The position numbers and the translations under genes are program-made. Shown one piece after another: positions 48,485 through 60,260 of a stretch of 64,000 nucleotides of DNA. The stretch is from Plectrocnemia conspersa (taxonomy: Eukaryota > Arthropoda > Insecta > Trichoptera > Polycentropodidae): positions 1,364,001-1,428,000 of the forward strand of contig VTFK01000149.1 of assembly GCA_009617715.1 (NCBI GenBank). Reading direction: 5' to 3'. Numbering within the stretch: position 1 is the first letter of the stretch; the number at the start of each line of letters is the position of its first letter. The notes beneath the pieces are model-generated. The model made no database searches, was not told the origin of the DNA, and saw nothing but the letters and a program-made list of their open reading frames with translations.

Positions 48485-49959
48485 AAAAAAAGATAAGGCT
48501 TCGAATTTATCTGTTTGGGCCATAAAATTTTTTGAACTCTCTTTTTATAATTCTTCAACTGTTTCCTCTGCACTATAGCGGCTTACACCGACTATTGACA
48601 AAAGAAATGGCGACATGGTACTTCTTGAATGATTTTTTTTTCTTAACAATGTACAATATTCACCCTCCTTCCTGATTGTGCCGAATTTAAATCTATATCC
48701 TTCGAAGATGTATTTGGGTGTGAATCCTTTCCTCTAGAGCTAAACGGTTCACAAAGGAGCTGACTTTACTTTAAATGCCTTTAAAACACACAATTTGTTT
48801 TGGTTATATTTTAAGCTGAGGGGATCGAAGTATAAACAATTTACAACTTTACGCTACAACTGCATAGTCCCTTAAACCTAAATTTTTTTTTTGATATTTC
48901 GAACAGAAAACACAAAAGAAGAAATTTCTCCGTCGTACCTACAAACATAGCCGACGACCGGAACTATGCAACTATGGAACTAAAAAAATTATACCTGATA
49001 GTAACCGCTCTAACTCGGGACTTCGGGCATAAACGCCAAATAAAAGCAAGACGTTAACCTTTACCGGACCGAGTTAAAATTATTTTGTTTCTGAAATATT
49101 TCAAATTTTTTTAATTTCGAGTATTAATCGAGTAATTTTCAAAATACTCGATTATCAAACTTGAAAAAATAAACAAGTATACTCGGTATCGATACCTCGA
49201 TTACTCGAATGGAGACTCTAGTATGCATGCATGTGTACACGCACCCTTATTTCCCCAATAACGATGATGAGCAACATCATGGATGGATACATATAATACA
49301 TATACATATACAATACAATCGTCGGTTTGAAAAAAAGACAGTCTAAATTTAAAAAATGATAATTTTAAAGATTTTTTATGTTTGGTTGTTTTAGCATGAA
49401 GTGGCATTTTAGTGAGATACAAAACTACAACTTTATTTATTAAAAAAATTTACAGACATGTTTTTTTGCTTAAAAAAATTTTTTTTTAAAAAGGTCAGTG
49501 AGGCTTTTAAAAATATTAATCTCTATTATTGGAATTTTGTATTATGGAATATATAAATCTAAATGCAAGTTTAAAAATGTTATATATGTAGGAGAAAGGT
49601 CATGGAAATATGGAGTTGAAAGGGCAAAAATTTCAGATTATAATTTGTTTTAATTTGGCAATAGTTATTACTGTACTAATTTTTGTTTCCACTAATATTT
49701 TACTCATTCTGGAATACCGCAAGAATTATATCCGAAGTTCTCTGCTCTTTTTTGTTCTTTTATTTTGATACCCCTGCTCATTAATAACTTATATGCTAAT
49801 GACACGGAAATGTTTTAGGGAGTATTCGCACAAATTTGGATTCACTTTTCTTTACAAAAAAATATAGAGTCGCCGTGGAGGTAGTTCATCGACAATCTAA
49901 TATCTTTTAGCAAGGTGTCACTTTCTCCCTTTTTTTTGCAGATGCCTGGAAAATATTTC

Positions 49960-50330
49960 TTACAGATGTTTTAAATAGAAATTTTTTTTTTCGTCGACGA
50001 TTTGGGAATTCTATACACATCCCTTAAAATTGTTAGGATGCTCAGCTTCACTATGCGGAGCGCGTGTCACTTTATTAATTTTTTTGACATTTTGCATTCT
50101 GTACCATACGCTAGTTGGTGGCGTCCTCGAATGTGACTCCATTTTGGAATCTGACTGAAGCGAAATACTCTGTTATTGGTAGGAATTCAAAGCAAAAATT
50201 TTTAAGATGTACAGGTCGTATTCGTATTTATGTTGAGTGTTGGAATACAATTACGTGTATTATCGGCGTAGCGTCCTATTCAATAAAAGTACTTTTTAAA
50301 GTAGCTAAGGGACGGTGTTGTTAACCCATT
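49960..50330 (+). pseudogene. Non-LTR retrotransposon RT fragment, copy 2 (late region)
   Basis: Duplicate of 45640-45966. The readable frame from 50115 has FWNLTEAKYSVIGRNSKQKF, and LRCTGRIRIYVECWNTITCI is common to both copies. Several one- or two-base length differences break the frame, as in the rest of the noisy part of this copy. Confidence 0.7.
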
Positions 50331-51296
50331 AATGCTCGGCAAACTTTAGAGTGCCATAGATAATTGCGATTGCGTCCTTTTTTTCCTGTACGTTAATGTG
50401 TGCAAGATCTAAGCGCTTTGAAACGTTCCTCTTGCACGAGCTATTCAGCTTCTCAACGAGCTTGCCAAACAAAAGGATTTTTTTTGGCGATTAAAAGCTG
50501 TAAAAAAGAATAGGTAGGATGGTGCTCACATTTATTTTAGGTGTAGGAAGTACGCTCGGGATAAAGATTCCGTTTGCATTTGCATTAATTGTTGTCATCA
50601 ATCGCTTATTGATGTTTTATTATTATTCAATTTTTTAAAAATGCTTTTCTAAAACTTATTCGAGATAATATTTTTTTCAAGCTAACGAAATGTAACTATC
50701 TTTTTTCATTGTATTTCTTTCCTGTTTTATGTACATATGTAGTAATGTGTGTTGTTTTGAAAACAACATCATAAATGCGAAAAGGTCCTAACATTTCGCC
50801 TTTGAGAGATTTCTTGCAATAATTACAATACAATAGTAGATTTCCTTTATAATTTCCATTTTTGGAAGGTCGTGTGTATGTATGTGTTTTTATTAATATA
50901 CATACGCACAACATCACACACACGCCCGCGCTGCAATATCTTTCACTGAAAATGCAAACTTTTGCATACCCGTAAATCTGTGCAAATATATAATTTTAAC
51001 TTTGTTATTTTGACGCGGATTTTTATATATTAGAGGGCGCTGGCAGACAGCAGCGTCGTTAAGTTTTGCGTATTAAATTTTAATGAGCACATTTTGTCTC
51101 GTGCTAATACAAATTACGGTTAAAAACAGGGGTTTGATTAATTTCATCGAGCTTTGAGTGTTTTGTTTTTAGCTGAGTAATTGTTAAAGCGCGGGGTGAA
51201 CCTACTATATTTTGAGGCAAATTGTATTGTTTTGAACCCTTGCATTATTTATGTTGTTTTAAACTGAATTAATGTTTAGCGCAAGCTATTATGTTA

Positions 51297-51432
51297 CCGG
51301 ATAAGTTTGCTCGGGCCGTTTCTCTTCATTGTATGTACTAATGCTATTATGAAATTAAAAATGAGCTATATCTATGTACGCTGACGACGCAGCCGTATTT
51401 ATAAGTTTTAAACTAATCGCGAGTAGATTACA
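51297..51432 (+). pseudogene. RT fragment with YADD motif, copy 2
   Basis: LGPFLFIVCTNAIMKLKMSY, followed after a one-base shift by MYADDAAVFISFKLIASRLQ. It differs from copy 1 at the base that changes MSD to MSY and by an extra A in the run after LQ. It belongs to the duplicated unit. Confidence 0.75.
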
Positions 51433-51821
51433 AAAAAACTTTTTATTATTTAAACAAACATTTCAATTGGATTTAAATAAGCTTTGCTATCGCCTCTCCA
51501 AAATTAACAAAGTAGTAGCATGAAATGGAAATCGCGCGTTAAAAACCTGACAAAAAACATTTAGAAATTTTGCTCTTAGAGCAATATTTAATGTTTATTT
51601 AAGAGTAACCTATATACTTTAATTTATTCTTTATAATTTTTATACCATATAGTTTATATAGTCACTGTTAATTTTGTAATATGTTGTTACTGTAGATCAG
51701 TGGTTCTTAACCGATGCACCAGTGCACCGCGAGAAAATTGGTAAAAACAAAAATTCCGCAAAATAGTAAAATTTTAATGTTTCAATCAATTTATATTTTA
51801 TTATAGTCGTGATACCCCACA

Positions 51822-53720
51822 ATGGATAAATTTATTACCAAACGAAATTGTGAATCAGAACAAAATATTAATGACACTGGGAGTACAAGTGGAAGAAGTA
51901 GTGAATATGTTACTAGACATCATACGTCTCATACAAAAGAAAATATATCCAGTAAAATAAAAAAACTAATGGACAGTATTCTGAAGAATATTTACGTTTC
52001 AGTTTTACTAGCATCAATGAGGAAGGATATCACATTCCACTATGTGTTGTATGTGGAGAAAAACTGTCCAATAGCGCGATGTATACTGACAAGTTAAATC
52101 GCCACTTCACTACGAAGCACGCCGATCTTGCATCAAAAAGTAAAGATTACTTCAAAATATTGTTAAACATGCAAAATAAACAAGCGAAATATTTTGAAAA
52201 AACTGTTAAAATTTCCGATAAAGCACAACTGGCGTCATAAAAGATTGCTGTACAATTAAAACCACATACTATAGCAGAGTCTCTAATTTTACCTGCATAT
52301 TATGAAATAGAAAAAAATATGTTTGGTGATGAAGCAAAAAGGAAATTATGAAAATTCCTCTTTCAAACGATACAACAAAAAAAATAATTAAATATGTCGG
52401 ATGATACTGAGAAAACAGTTAACGATAAACTTTCCAAGCGATATTTTGTTTTACAAGTCGACGAATCTACTGACAATAGCGGTAAGGCACAAATACTAGG
52501 ATTCGTTCGTTTCATAAATGAAAACAAAATAGTGAATCAATATCTACAGATGTTTTTGATCTTATTTATTCATATTTAGAACAATTTAAAATATCATGGG
52601 AGTTATGTGTAGGAATTTGTGTGGATGGTGCTCCTTCAATGGTAGGCTCATTTAAAGGATTTGTAACCCTTGCAAAGACAAGAAAACCTAATATTATATC
52701 TACGCACTGTTTTTTATATAGAGAATCTTTAGTTTCGAAAACATTACCAGCAACACTAAAACCTGTACTAAATAAAGTTGTAAATATAGTGAATTTCATA
52801 AAATCAAGACCTTTAAAAACACGCATGTTTAAAAAACTTTGCATTTCTATGGAAGCTATGTACGAGTGTTTGCTTTTTCACAGGTCAGGTGGTTATCTAA
52901 GGGTAAAGTTTTATGCCGATTCATAGAACTTAAGAATGAATTGTTAATCTTTTTTCGAAATGAAGGTATGGATGATTTTGTAAAATGTCTTCAGAATAAT
53001 GATTGGTATGCTAAAGTGGCATATTTAGCAGATATTTTTAATTATTTAAATAACGTTAACACAAGCATACAAGGAAAAAACGAAAAATTGATGACATCCA
53101 TTGACAAATTGACAGGATTTCAGAAAAAAATAACTCTTTCGAAAAATCGAATAATAGAAGAAAAAGTAGATATGTTTCCTTCACTTAACGAACAAATTCC
53201 CAAGGGAGTTATTTCCGCAATAATAGAACATTTAACTTTATTGGAAGAAAAAATTGCACATTATTTTCCATTCTTAAATATAGAAAATTATGACCGGATA
53301 CGAAATCATCAAATAAGTCTCATTGTCGACTGATCGTACTCTAAAAATTAAATTTTCCGAAATAACTATGAAGAATTTTTGGATTACTGTTATAATATAT
53401 ACACGATAATACTGTTATAATAATTATATATATATGAAATAACTATGAAGAATTTTTGGATTACAAGAGGAATATTCAGTTCTTTACATAAGGGCACTGA
53501 AAATTTTGTTACAGTTTTCAACATCATGTTTGTGTAAGCTTGGTTTCTTAACAACAACTAATATGAAAACTAAAAAACGAGAAAGACAGAAAAAATTTAA
53601 CCGAAGAATTCAGGGTAACTACATAAAATATTCGTCGTAATATTTCTGATATCTGCAAAAGCCAACAAGCTCAGGTATCACATCAATTAATTTTTGATTG
53701 ATCATATAAATTTTATTATG
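51822..53720 (+). pseudogene. hAT transposase, ZBED/SCAND3-like, broken
   Basis: Order of parts: MDKFITKR (51822); after a frameshift near 51970, SEEYLRFSFTSINEEGYHIP and a BED zinc finger, C-x2-C at 52043-52054 and H-x4-H at 52103-52120; then FVLQVDESTDNSG (52394-52579), the first catalytic region; ICVDGAPSMVG, THCFLYRESLVSKTL and VNIVNFIKSRPLKTRMFKKL (52600-52860); after a shift, VRWLSKGKVLCRFIELKNEL to LPF-rich sequence (52839-53333); then ALKILLQFSTSCLCKLGF and NMKTKKRERQ, the dimerisation tail, and QQAQVSH near 53670. About six frameshifts or stops occur, and a 77-bp internal duplication (29-nt repeats at 53359 and 53436) splits the FW motif. All main domains remain. The zinc finger binds element ends in this family; the RNase H-like fold would catalyse excision and insertion. 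Confidence 0.88.
53359..53464. repeat. 29-nt direct repeats inside the hAT transposase
   Basis: AATAACTATGAAGAATTTTT with flanking bases occurs at 53359-53387 and 53436-53464, separated by 48 AT-rich nt. The 77-bp step interrupts the conserved FWI motif region and shifts its frame. Confidence 0.9.
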
Positions 53721-54088
53721 TTAAGCAGGAACGTCATTTTTGGTAAACAAAGGGGGGAAAATGCACCACTTAGATTTGCCACCCAAAGAGCACCTTTAAA
53801 TATTAATACAAATATTTTTAATAAAACACGTAATTAAAAATTGGTTCTAGGGCAAAATTAGCTACCTAAATTTATTTTCAATACTAAACTTTTTTATATA
53901 ATTTAATTTAAAAAATATGTAAAAAATTTGTATGTAATTTTGTATGTAACTATAATTTTTTTTAAATATGTAATAAAAATTATGTCCACATATTTTTTTC
54001 GACCTCTTAATTCTGGTGCGCCGCCACTTTTTCCCATGATCAAAAGTGCACCGTGACTTTGAAAAGGTTAAGAACCACTGCTGTAGAT

Positions 54089-54630
54089 ACATAACAGTGG
54101 CTTGGCAAGGAGTGTAAGAGCGTATTCCAATTATTTTGAATGATGATTTTAATCTTCTATTGCAACCGCTTACAGACAATAAGTTTCAATTTTATAAATA
54201 ATACATCTACGATTGACACAATAAAAAACAATATGAAATTAAAAATTTACTAATATTATGTGGACTTGCCGCTTTCTAGTTGATTTATGTTTTCTGACAA
54301 AAAAAGCACTGCTAGGGAAATGCTCATTTTTTGCTTAATTTCGCCGGTTGGTTCAGATGATGGCTCCGCTGTTACTATGTACACATTTATAAAAATGATA
54401 AAATCTCATTTTGAAGTTTGACAGTGTTAGCTAACATAATATTATGTAATGTGTATGTCACAGATAATACGCAAGTTATTAAAAAAATGATAAATCGAGT
54501 AAAGGCTGTTGTAACTGTCGCGAAAGAGATGAATTATATCCGGGCACTCCATACAGTGCTAAATGGAAAAAATTCGCGGTCGATTATCTGATGATTTGCA
54601 TATTGTATGGTATTATAAAAGACCGATATT
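54089..54630. other. AT-rich spacer right of the hAT element
   Basis: Begins ATACATAACAGTGGCTTGGC just after the element-plus-target duplication. The same ATACATAACAGTGG string is found left of copy 1's hAT end at 47369-47382. No gene recognised. Confidence 0.5.
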
Positions 54631-54636
54631 TTTTTA

Positions 54637-55135
54637 ATGTCTGCTTCAACTCCAGTAATAACTCATCAATCAAAATATTGTGGTTGTATGGATGAAATCG
54701 CAGCTGATGATTTAATGATTGTTTTATTGTGGCATAAATACATGGGTCACTCAATATATGCACACACTTTTACTTATTTCCTTATACTGTTATATTATTC
54801 AGCGGTTAAGGCTCACAGTTGTTCTTCGTATCACGGTTTGCCAAATATGTATCCTCGTGTTGAGGGCAAACCTGTGACGCGAGAGGATATTGAACAAATA
54901 CCGAACAAACGATATGCAAAGGATACGGGAACGAAATGGGGAAAAATCGCAAATATATATTTCCTCCGTTGTATATTTGTGCTCTTACACGAGCCGTCGC
55001 ATCTTCGGTGTATCTTAGATCCGAACAAATATTAAACCCTTTGTTTGCCCGGCGAAAAGTCTGGTTATTCGATACACATCCGCGTTATCTTTTTATAACG
55101 TTGGCTGTCTATCATACTCTACAATAGAATATTTA
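54637..55135 (+). CDS. Unrecognised open frame(s), possible exon or repeat-coded protein
   Basis: An ATG frame of 132 codons (54637-55035) includes SKYCGCMDEIAADDLMIVLL, HGLPNMYPRVEGKPVTREDI and EQIPNKRYAKDTGTKWGKIA. A second overlapping frame (54936-55127) has ICALTRAVASSVYLRSEQIL. The stretch 54800-55120 is GC-richer than its flanks, and the central part looks protein-like (charged, balanced composition). I do not recognise a domain. It lies near the hAT element but outside its ends. A decayed exon or part of another transposon are both possible. Confidence 0.3.
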
Positions 55136-56500
55136 TAAATTATGTTTTGATATGCATATTTTTTATACAATATAGTTAAATGAGATACTATGTAATAATT
55201 TAATTTAATATAAGGCAACAGCTGAAGCATGTGCTCTTTGTTTGTTTTTTAGCTTCTTGATTAATCCTTTCTTTTATTCTCGTGCTATCTTTACTGCACA
55301 GTTGTTTACTCGCGCTTCTGAGATAACTGGCTGTGGAAAAAGAAAAGGGTATTAAATTGTTGTTATATTTATTTTTGGTACGTAATTATAGTATACTTTC
55401 CCCCAAAGCTGTAGGAAGTTTAAAAATTGTATATTTTAATTCATCCATATATAAGTGCTTTGGTTTTGCAACATTAACATAACCACGAATTCTTGTTACA
55501 TTTACTTTCCTCGTGACTTATTTATTGACATGGTAAAGGCAGCGTGTATTGGAAATTGAAGTTGCTTAAAGCGACAAAGGAATTCTAGGAATAAATGCAT
55601 TTTCTTCTCATCACACATACGTGTTCTATGTCTGCAAAACCACGTTTCATTACACAGCTTTAGCGATCCAAATACCTCAGCAGCAAAATAGTTTGTGTTA
55701 ATCCACGTGGACTTAAAACTTAACTGTACGTATTATATATATTTATAGCTTCTTCTTCAATAAAAGTATTAATGAATTTTTTTTTTGTAAAGAACTGAAT
55801 CGGAAAAAGCTTTCGCCAAAAGCTTGGCGAGATTTAAAAAAAAAACTAATATAAATGCTAGCATTTATTGCAAATTTCTCAAAATACGCGTCTATAGTAA
55901 AAATCTGTACTTATAAAAATAATAAATTGATTTTTTGAGAAAACATCCCATCATACTAAGGTTCGAAGTTTGACACATACTATCGTAAAAAATTATGGCG
56001 AATCATCTATTAATGCTAAACCAAAATTGTGATTTTATGTACTTTTAATATGTCTTTTCACATTTGTGCTGCTAGTTTATTTTCTTGGAATTAATCACTT
56101 ACAATTTAAATTAAAATGAAAGTTTTTCAATTGTACAGTCAAATTGATTTTAAAAATCTTAGAAAATATATCTGCTGAAATTTTTTGTGGAATAGAGATT
56201 TAACTTGTTTTAAAAAAACTGCTACCTTATTTTAAAAATATACAAAGCAGCTTAAAATCAATGTTGACTAAACGCAGTGTTTCATGTATGAGCACTGTTT
56301 TTTCTTGTATTGTAGTTTTCAATTAAATTTTGTCAGAAATTCCATGATATTTGCAGAAAAAACTAATTTCAAAAGCCATTCAATATTCGATAATAGTAAC
56401 TAAAGTCAGGGTTTTCGTTAAGAAAAATCTCAACTCTAGGGAGTTTTATATTTTTAATTTTCAATAAAAGCTTACCGCGACTGAGCTATCGAACTGTTGT
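55136..56500. other. AT-rich DNA without recognisable genes
   Basis: No open frame, RNA or transposon end is supported. Confidence 0.5.
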
Positions 56501-56513
56501 ATGGTAGATCAAG

Positions 56514-57195
56514 TTAGAATATTAGGTTTTCGTTTCGGATAAAAAAAATCACGGAACTGACGACGGTTAAGTTCACCGCTGATAAAACTGGTTCAATAAC
56601 ACATGATATATTGAGATATTTCCCACAAAGTACCTGCTGGTGAATAATACAATAAATAATCAGAGGCTTTAAACACCTTACATTTTCACAAGCATCATAT
56701 GCTATCAACTTAAGTCTTAACTTGTTCTTTACATACTTTTTACTACCATCGTATGTGATACATTTACACATTGATGACGTTATCTCAACTTCATTAAAAA
56801 TATTTTCCTCTATATTTGTACCATGCGGACTATTCATAGAAGCTAAAAAAATCCATTTTTAATTTAACGTGTTAAAAAATATTGACTCACTTAGTAATTG
56901 TTAGCATAAGCCACAAAAAATGGTTACGTACTGTTACTATTTTTACCTAACCTTTTAACTATACAAATAATTAGTTATTTTGCAAAGTGCACTTGTTATA
57001 ATTGCTATAGCGTGCCTTATAAAATCCTAGAATTAACAAGCCACTGAACCACTAGGCGAAGTCAAAAAATATTTTTTGAGATCTTTCGATTTGCTAATAA
57101 ATTGCCTATTGATGTTACTTACAATGTTCTCAACACTTTTAGCGACTTTTATTACCGAAAGTCTAATTGAAATAAAGGGTGCAACATACATACTT
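56514..57195 (-). pseudogene. hAT transposase relic B (ZBED/GTF2IRD2-like)
   Basis: The minus-strand frame 56514-56837 encodes CKCITYDGSKKYVKNK, AYDACENVRCLKPLIIY, CIIHQQVLCGKYLNISCVIE and PVLSAVNLT. This matches the region of hAT (GTF2IRD2/ZBED5-like) transposases with TDG, then ACENxGCxKP and a CIIHQ(E/Q)xLCGK motif holding a C-x2-H pair. Upstream, near 57050-57190, VAKSVENIVSNINRQFISKS and KDLKKYF resemble the preceding segment with damage. The frame loses similarity after PVLSAVN. It is homologous to relic A at 10.7-11.4 kb and keeps the segment that A has lost. Terminal repeats were not found. Confidence 0.78.
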
Positions 57196-57640
57196 TATTA
57201 ATTTAAAAGATAAATGAATTTATTTTATTGGTTTTTAAATGAGCTTTTTTTAATATTATTCTGGTGTTTTGAAAGTTGTGAATAACGTGTCAAGTGATAG
57301 TTTGGTAATGATGTTGTATATTGTATTATTTTAGTACAGACATAATGTCATCGCACAACATAATTTACAATTCACTATGATTTAAAAGTACGACTTTCGA
57401 AGTAAAATACTCTCTTTAATCAATGCGAAGAAAATATAAATATTGTAGTTTAATTTGCTAGTTTTTTGTGAGACAAATTAAATGTATATGATCAATTTAT
57501 AAATTCGCATCCTAGCAGTCCTAGCGTAAAATTTATTTTTATATATTATGTGATATAGTTCTTGAAAAATATATGTACATATGTAGTGTGTATATTATGG
57601 TTGTTGTATTGTGACGTATTAAAGAGAATCTGTCCGCGCT
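57196..57640. other. AT-rich spacer
   Basis: No supported feature. An end of hAT relic B would be expected here, but I could not see one. Confidence 0.45.
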
Positions 57641-58140
57641 TTTAACCAATCTCCAAGTAGGCGACGCCATTTAAAAAAAAAAAAAAAACATTACGTCGCA
57701 ATCTCAAGTCTATCCCGTGAAACAGCCCGCTTCCACTGCCGCGAAAAACCTGTAATAATATTTTCTTTTTGCGCTTGCCCTTGTTTTCACGTAATACAAA
57801 CGTGAAAGGTGTTTATCAGCAAAACAATTTTTCGCGCGAGCCACGTCGAGTTCCTTTGTCTGCCGGTGCTCTAATGCAAAACACATTGCCCAGAAAAAGT
57901 CAATTTCTCATCCCTCAGCGCCACAAGAGTTATCCGAGTTATCCGCTGCAGGACAATAACTAGCCATAAATCAGCCCCGGGGCCGCCGCTGCGTGTCCCA
58001 AAAGGAAAATCGCTTAAGACCCCTCGTACGACCGCCACCCCGCCGACCACCCACTTCACAAAATCTGTGGCGACAGTGTTGCATACAACAATAATGAATT
58101 CCATACGTGCCGCGCATTGGGGACTTAGATAACAAAATAG
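57641..58140. other. GC-rich island, possible conserved non-coding DNA
   Basis: A sharply GC-rich patch with a 16-A run near 57673. Open frames on both strands (57769-57963 plus, 57871-58104 minus) overlap and lack domains. GCCCCGGGGCCGCCGCTGCG near 57975 is the GC-richest stretch. Probably non-coding. Confidence 0.35.
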
Positions 58141-59785
58141 GCGACAAAATGATTAACGTGTCAAAAAAGAGAAACTATCATCCCTTGTATTGTACACTGG
58201 ATGTTTGAGAAATATTTTTATTTTTCAATATTTTTTGTAGAAAAGATAAATTAGAAATTCATAATATATTTTTTTCTTGTGAGGTTTATATGTATTAATA
58301 AAACATTTTCATAAATAACGTTTTTACATATGTTAATAATTACTAATATCATATTTAGACGAACTTAACAATTCGTCTGCTCACAATACCAATGTAAAAC
58401 CCATTTGAAAATTCGCTCTCATCAGCTTAGGAAGGAAATGTTTTATATGGTATATGTATATAGCTTTTTGGTGTGCATTCACTTCACGATTAATGAAAGA
58501 AAAACTTTGAATAATATGTTAAACGATGTTCATAGTATCAGTAATTTGTCATATAATCAACATTTAACATTTTTTTTTTTTTAGTGTCAATTTTTCCTGA
58601 ATTATGTACTTTAAATATTAATGATTTTTGAACGACATTGATGTCGTTCTCTGTTTTTCTCATGATTTAATAAGAGTTGACATATGCTTGTGATAGGTAG
58701 TTTATATTACGGCAATAAAATTTCGCCGAAAACCACTCTTGGTCTTTCATTGCTAGTGCTATTCACGCTTTTAAACACCGCTAGAAAGCAATCTCTTCTC
58801 CATTGCCAGACCGCTCTTACAATTCAAGATGGCAAAGCTTATTTGTTGGGTACGTTAAAGTCGCGATACTTACCCACAAATGCGTGTGTAAATATTATTT
58901 GTAATTGAACCACGAAAATAATAAAATACAGCTTATTCGATACAATCTCGCCAGAGCTGAGAGCTCTGCAAGCAATTTCAAAAGCTCCCTTGTGTCCAGA
59001 ATCGATACTGTGGCAGCGCCCGTGGGAGCTTTTAAAATATTGACAAGTCATTGTATCTGGATGGTTCATTGTTGCAGTACATACCCGTTTTTCGCCATTT
59101 TGTCGTCGCGCAGTTGGTGTAGACTAGACAGACAGTCCGAGCACTACTGAGCTATCATGAATAAAAGAAGAACCAAAAGTGGACCGAGCTGAAAGTGGCT
59201 GAAAATGGACTGCGAGCGAAATTGCAACTGAAGTACTAAGAGACTTTTAGCCACGGGGTCCGTCGGAAAATTGTAAGCGGCCAGGGAAATTTTCATCAAA
59301 GAAAAACACACGACGCGACGGTAACGGCTGTACTTATGTGGTTTATTGAAAGGAAAAAATAAATCTCCTGTGGCCAATATATACGAGGGATTTTGAGATT
59401 GACTTATATTTTTAATATACAGGCGGGTTTAGATTATTTTTTTATTAAACATTAGATGGCATTTCAGTATTTTTTTCATGATATACATTACTATTTATAA
59501 CATTATTGCTTTTTACAGCCATTAAAAACACACCATCTTTATTATACTATATATTCACCTTCCGAATATCTCTCATTATATATGTACATACATATATTTT
59601 AGTATTAAATTTCCAATCATCTTAATATAAACTTGCTATTTAATTATATAATGCAATTATCAAAGGTTATATGATATCACCCTAAAACCCACGTCTCTCT
59701 GAGCCCTAATTATTGAATTTAAAATTCACCCTCATCACAGAGCTTTCATAATGTCTGTGTATTAGAAAGAGCTTTACTCAATTTG
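58141..59785. other. Spacer with GC-richer patches
   Basis: Patches at 58720-58880 and 58940-59380 carry several short overlapping frames on both strands with no recognised domain. No transposon ends were seen. Confidence 0.4.
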
Positions 59786-60040
59786 AGTAAAGATGATTTT
59801 TTTCGCTTCTTTTATAATATCGATAGCTACTAATAAGCGCTTATTAGCTAATGGCTTTAGCAGGCGGATACGTCGTAAACGATTTCTGCTTCGTCTAATT
59901 ATTATTACAGCCACAACGGAGCAGGGCTTAAAGGAAAATTCTCTGATCCGCCATTTTCGCGTCGTTGGTCGTATTAATTTAATTATATACTTTTTGGCCT
60001 ATAGCTTCAATTTCGATAAAAAAAATATATGGTTATTCTG

Positions 60041-60260
60041 ACTGAGCGTATTGTGTAGATGTAATTTATTATACTCATTCATACGGACTTAAATTGCACA
60101 GCATTCGCTTCGTGTACCTACGCACAATCTATGGATATAGAAATCCACTCGAGTACAAACGCAAACGCAGTTTCCTTGTATTCTTTTTCGCCGGCTGCTG
60201 GCAAATCTTCTCAATGTTCAGCGAAAACTATCATTTAGCCGAAGCGGTCCAACGTTGATA
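60041..60260 (+). other. Open, ATG-less frame in a GC-richer patch
   Basis: The forward frame from about 60047 is open for roughly 70 codons without ATG until TGA near 60258. It includes SIRFVYLRTIYGYRNPLEY and FFFAGCWQIFSMFSENYHLA. The patch is GC-richer than its flanks. No domain and no clear splice sites are seen. A non-coding island is as likely as a lost exon. Confidence 0.2.

Larger units (their letters stand above)
48493..52880 (+). repeat. Direct duplication, copy 2 (about 4.4 kb)
   Basis: Second copy of the unit. From 48493 to about 50960 it differs from copy 1 mostly by 1-3 nt insertions and deletions, often in homopolymers (for example T and A runs), and by few substitutions. From about 50960 to 51600 and 51700 to 52200 the copies are nearly identical. 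Between them (51608-51697 against 47280-47376) the sequence really differs, with about 30 bp more in copy 1 (GGTCCGATAAAACTTCCTTG). Copy 2 includes the RT fragments at 49960-50330 and 51297-51432. Confidence 0.9.
51698..54080 (+). mobile_element. 2,383-bp hAT element, nearly full length
   Basis: The left end CAGTGGTTCTTAACC (51698-51712) is exactly inverted at the right end (54066-54080). Subterminal GTGCACC motifs occur on both sides. The 8-bp duplication CTGTAGAT flanks it exactly (51690-51697 and 54081-54088). Inside is a transposase reading left to right. Element size, ends and target length all fit the hAT superfamily. Unmutated ends and duplication suggest a fairly recent insertion compared with the other relics here. 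Confidence 0.93.

Noticed and set aside
47501..52097. Two identical 91-codon frames as separate small genes
   Set aside because: They are the same N-terminal piece of one hAT transposase in the two duplication copies, each ended by a frameshift.
57769..58104. Opposed open frames on both strands
   Set aside because: Typical shadow frames of a GC-rich island.
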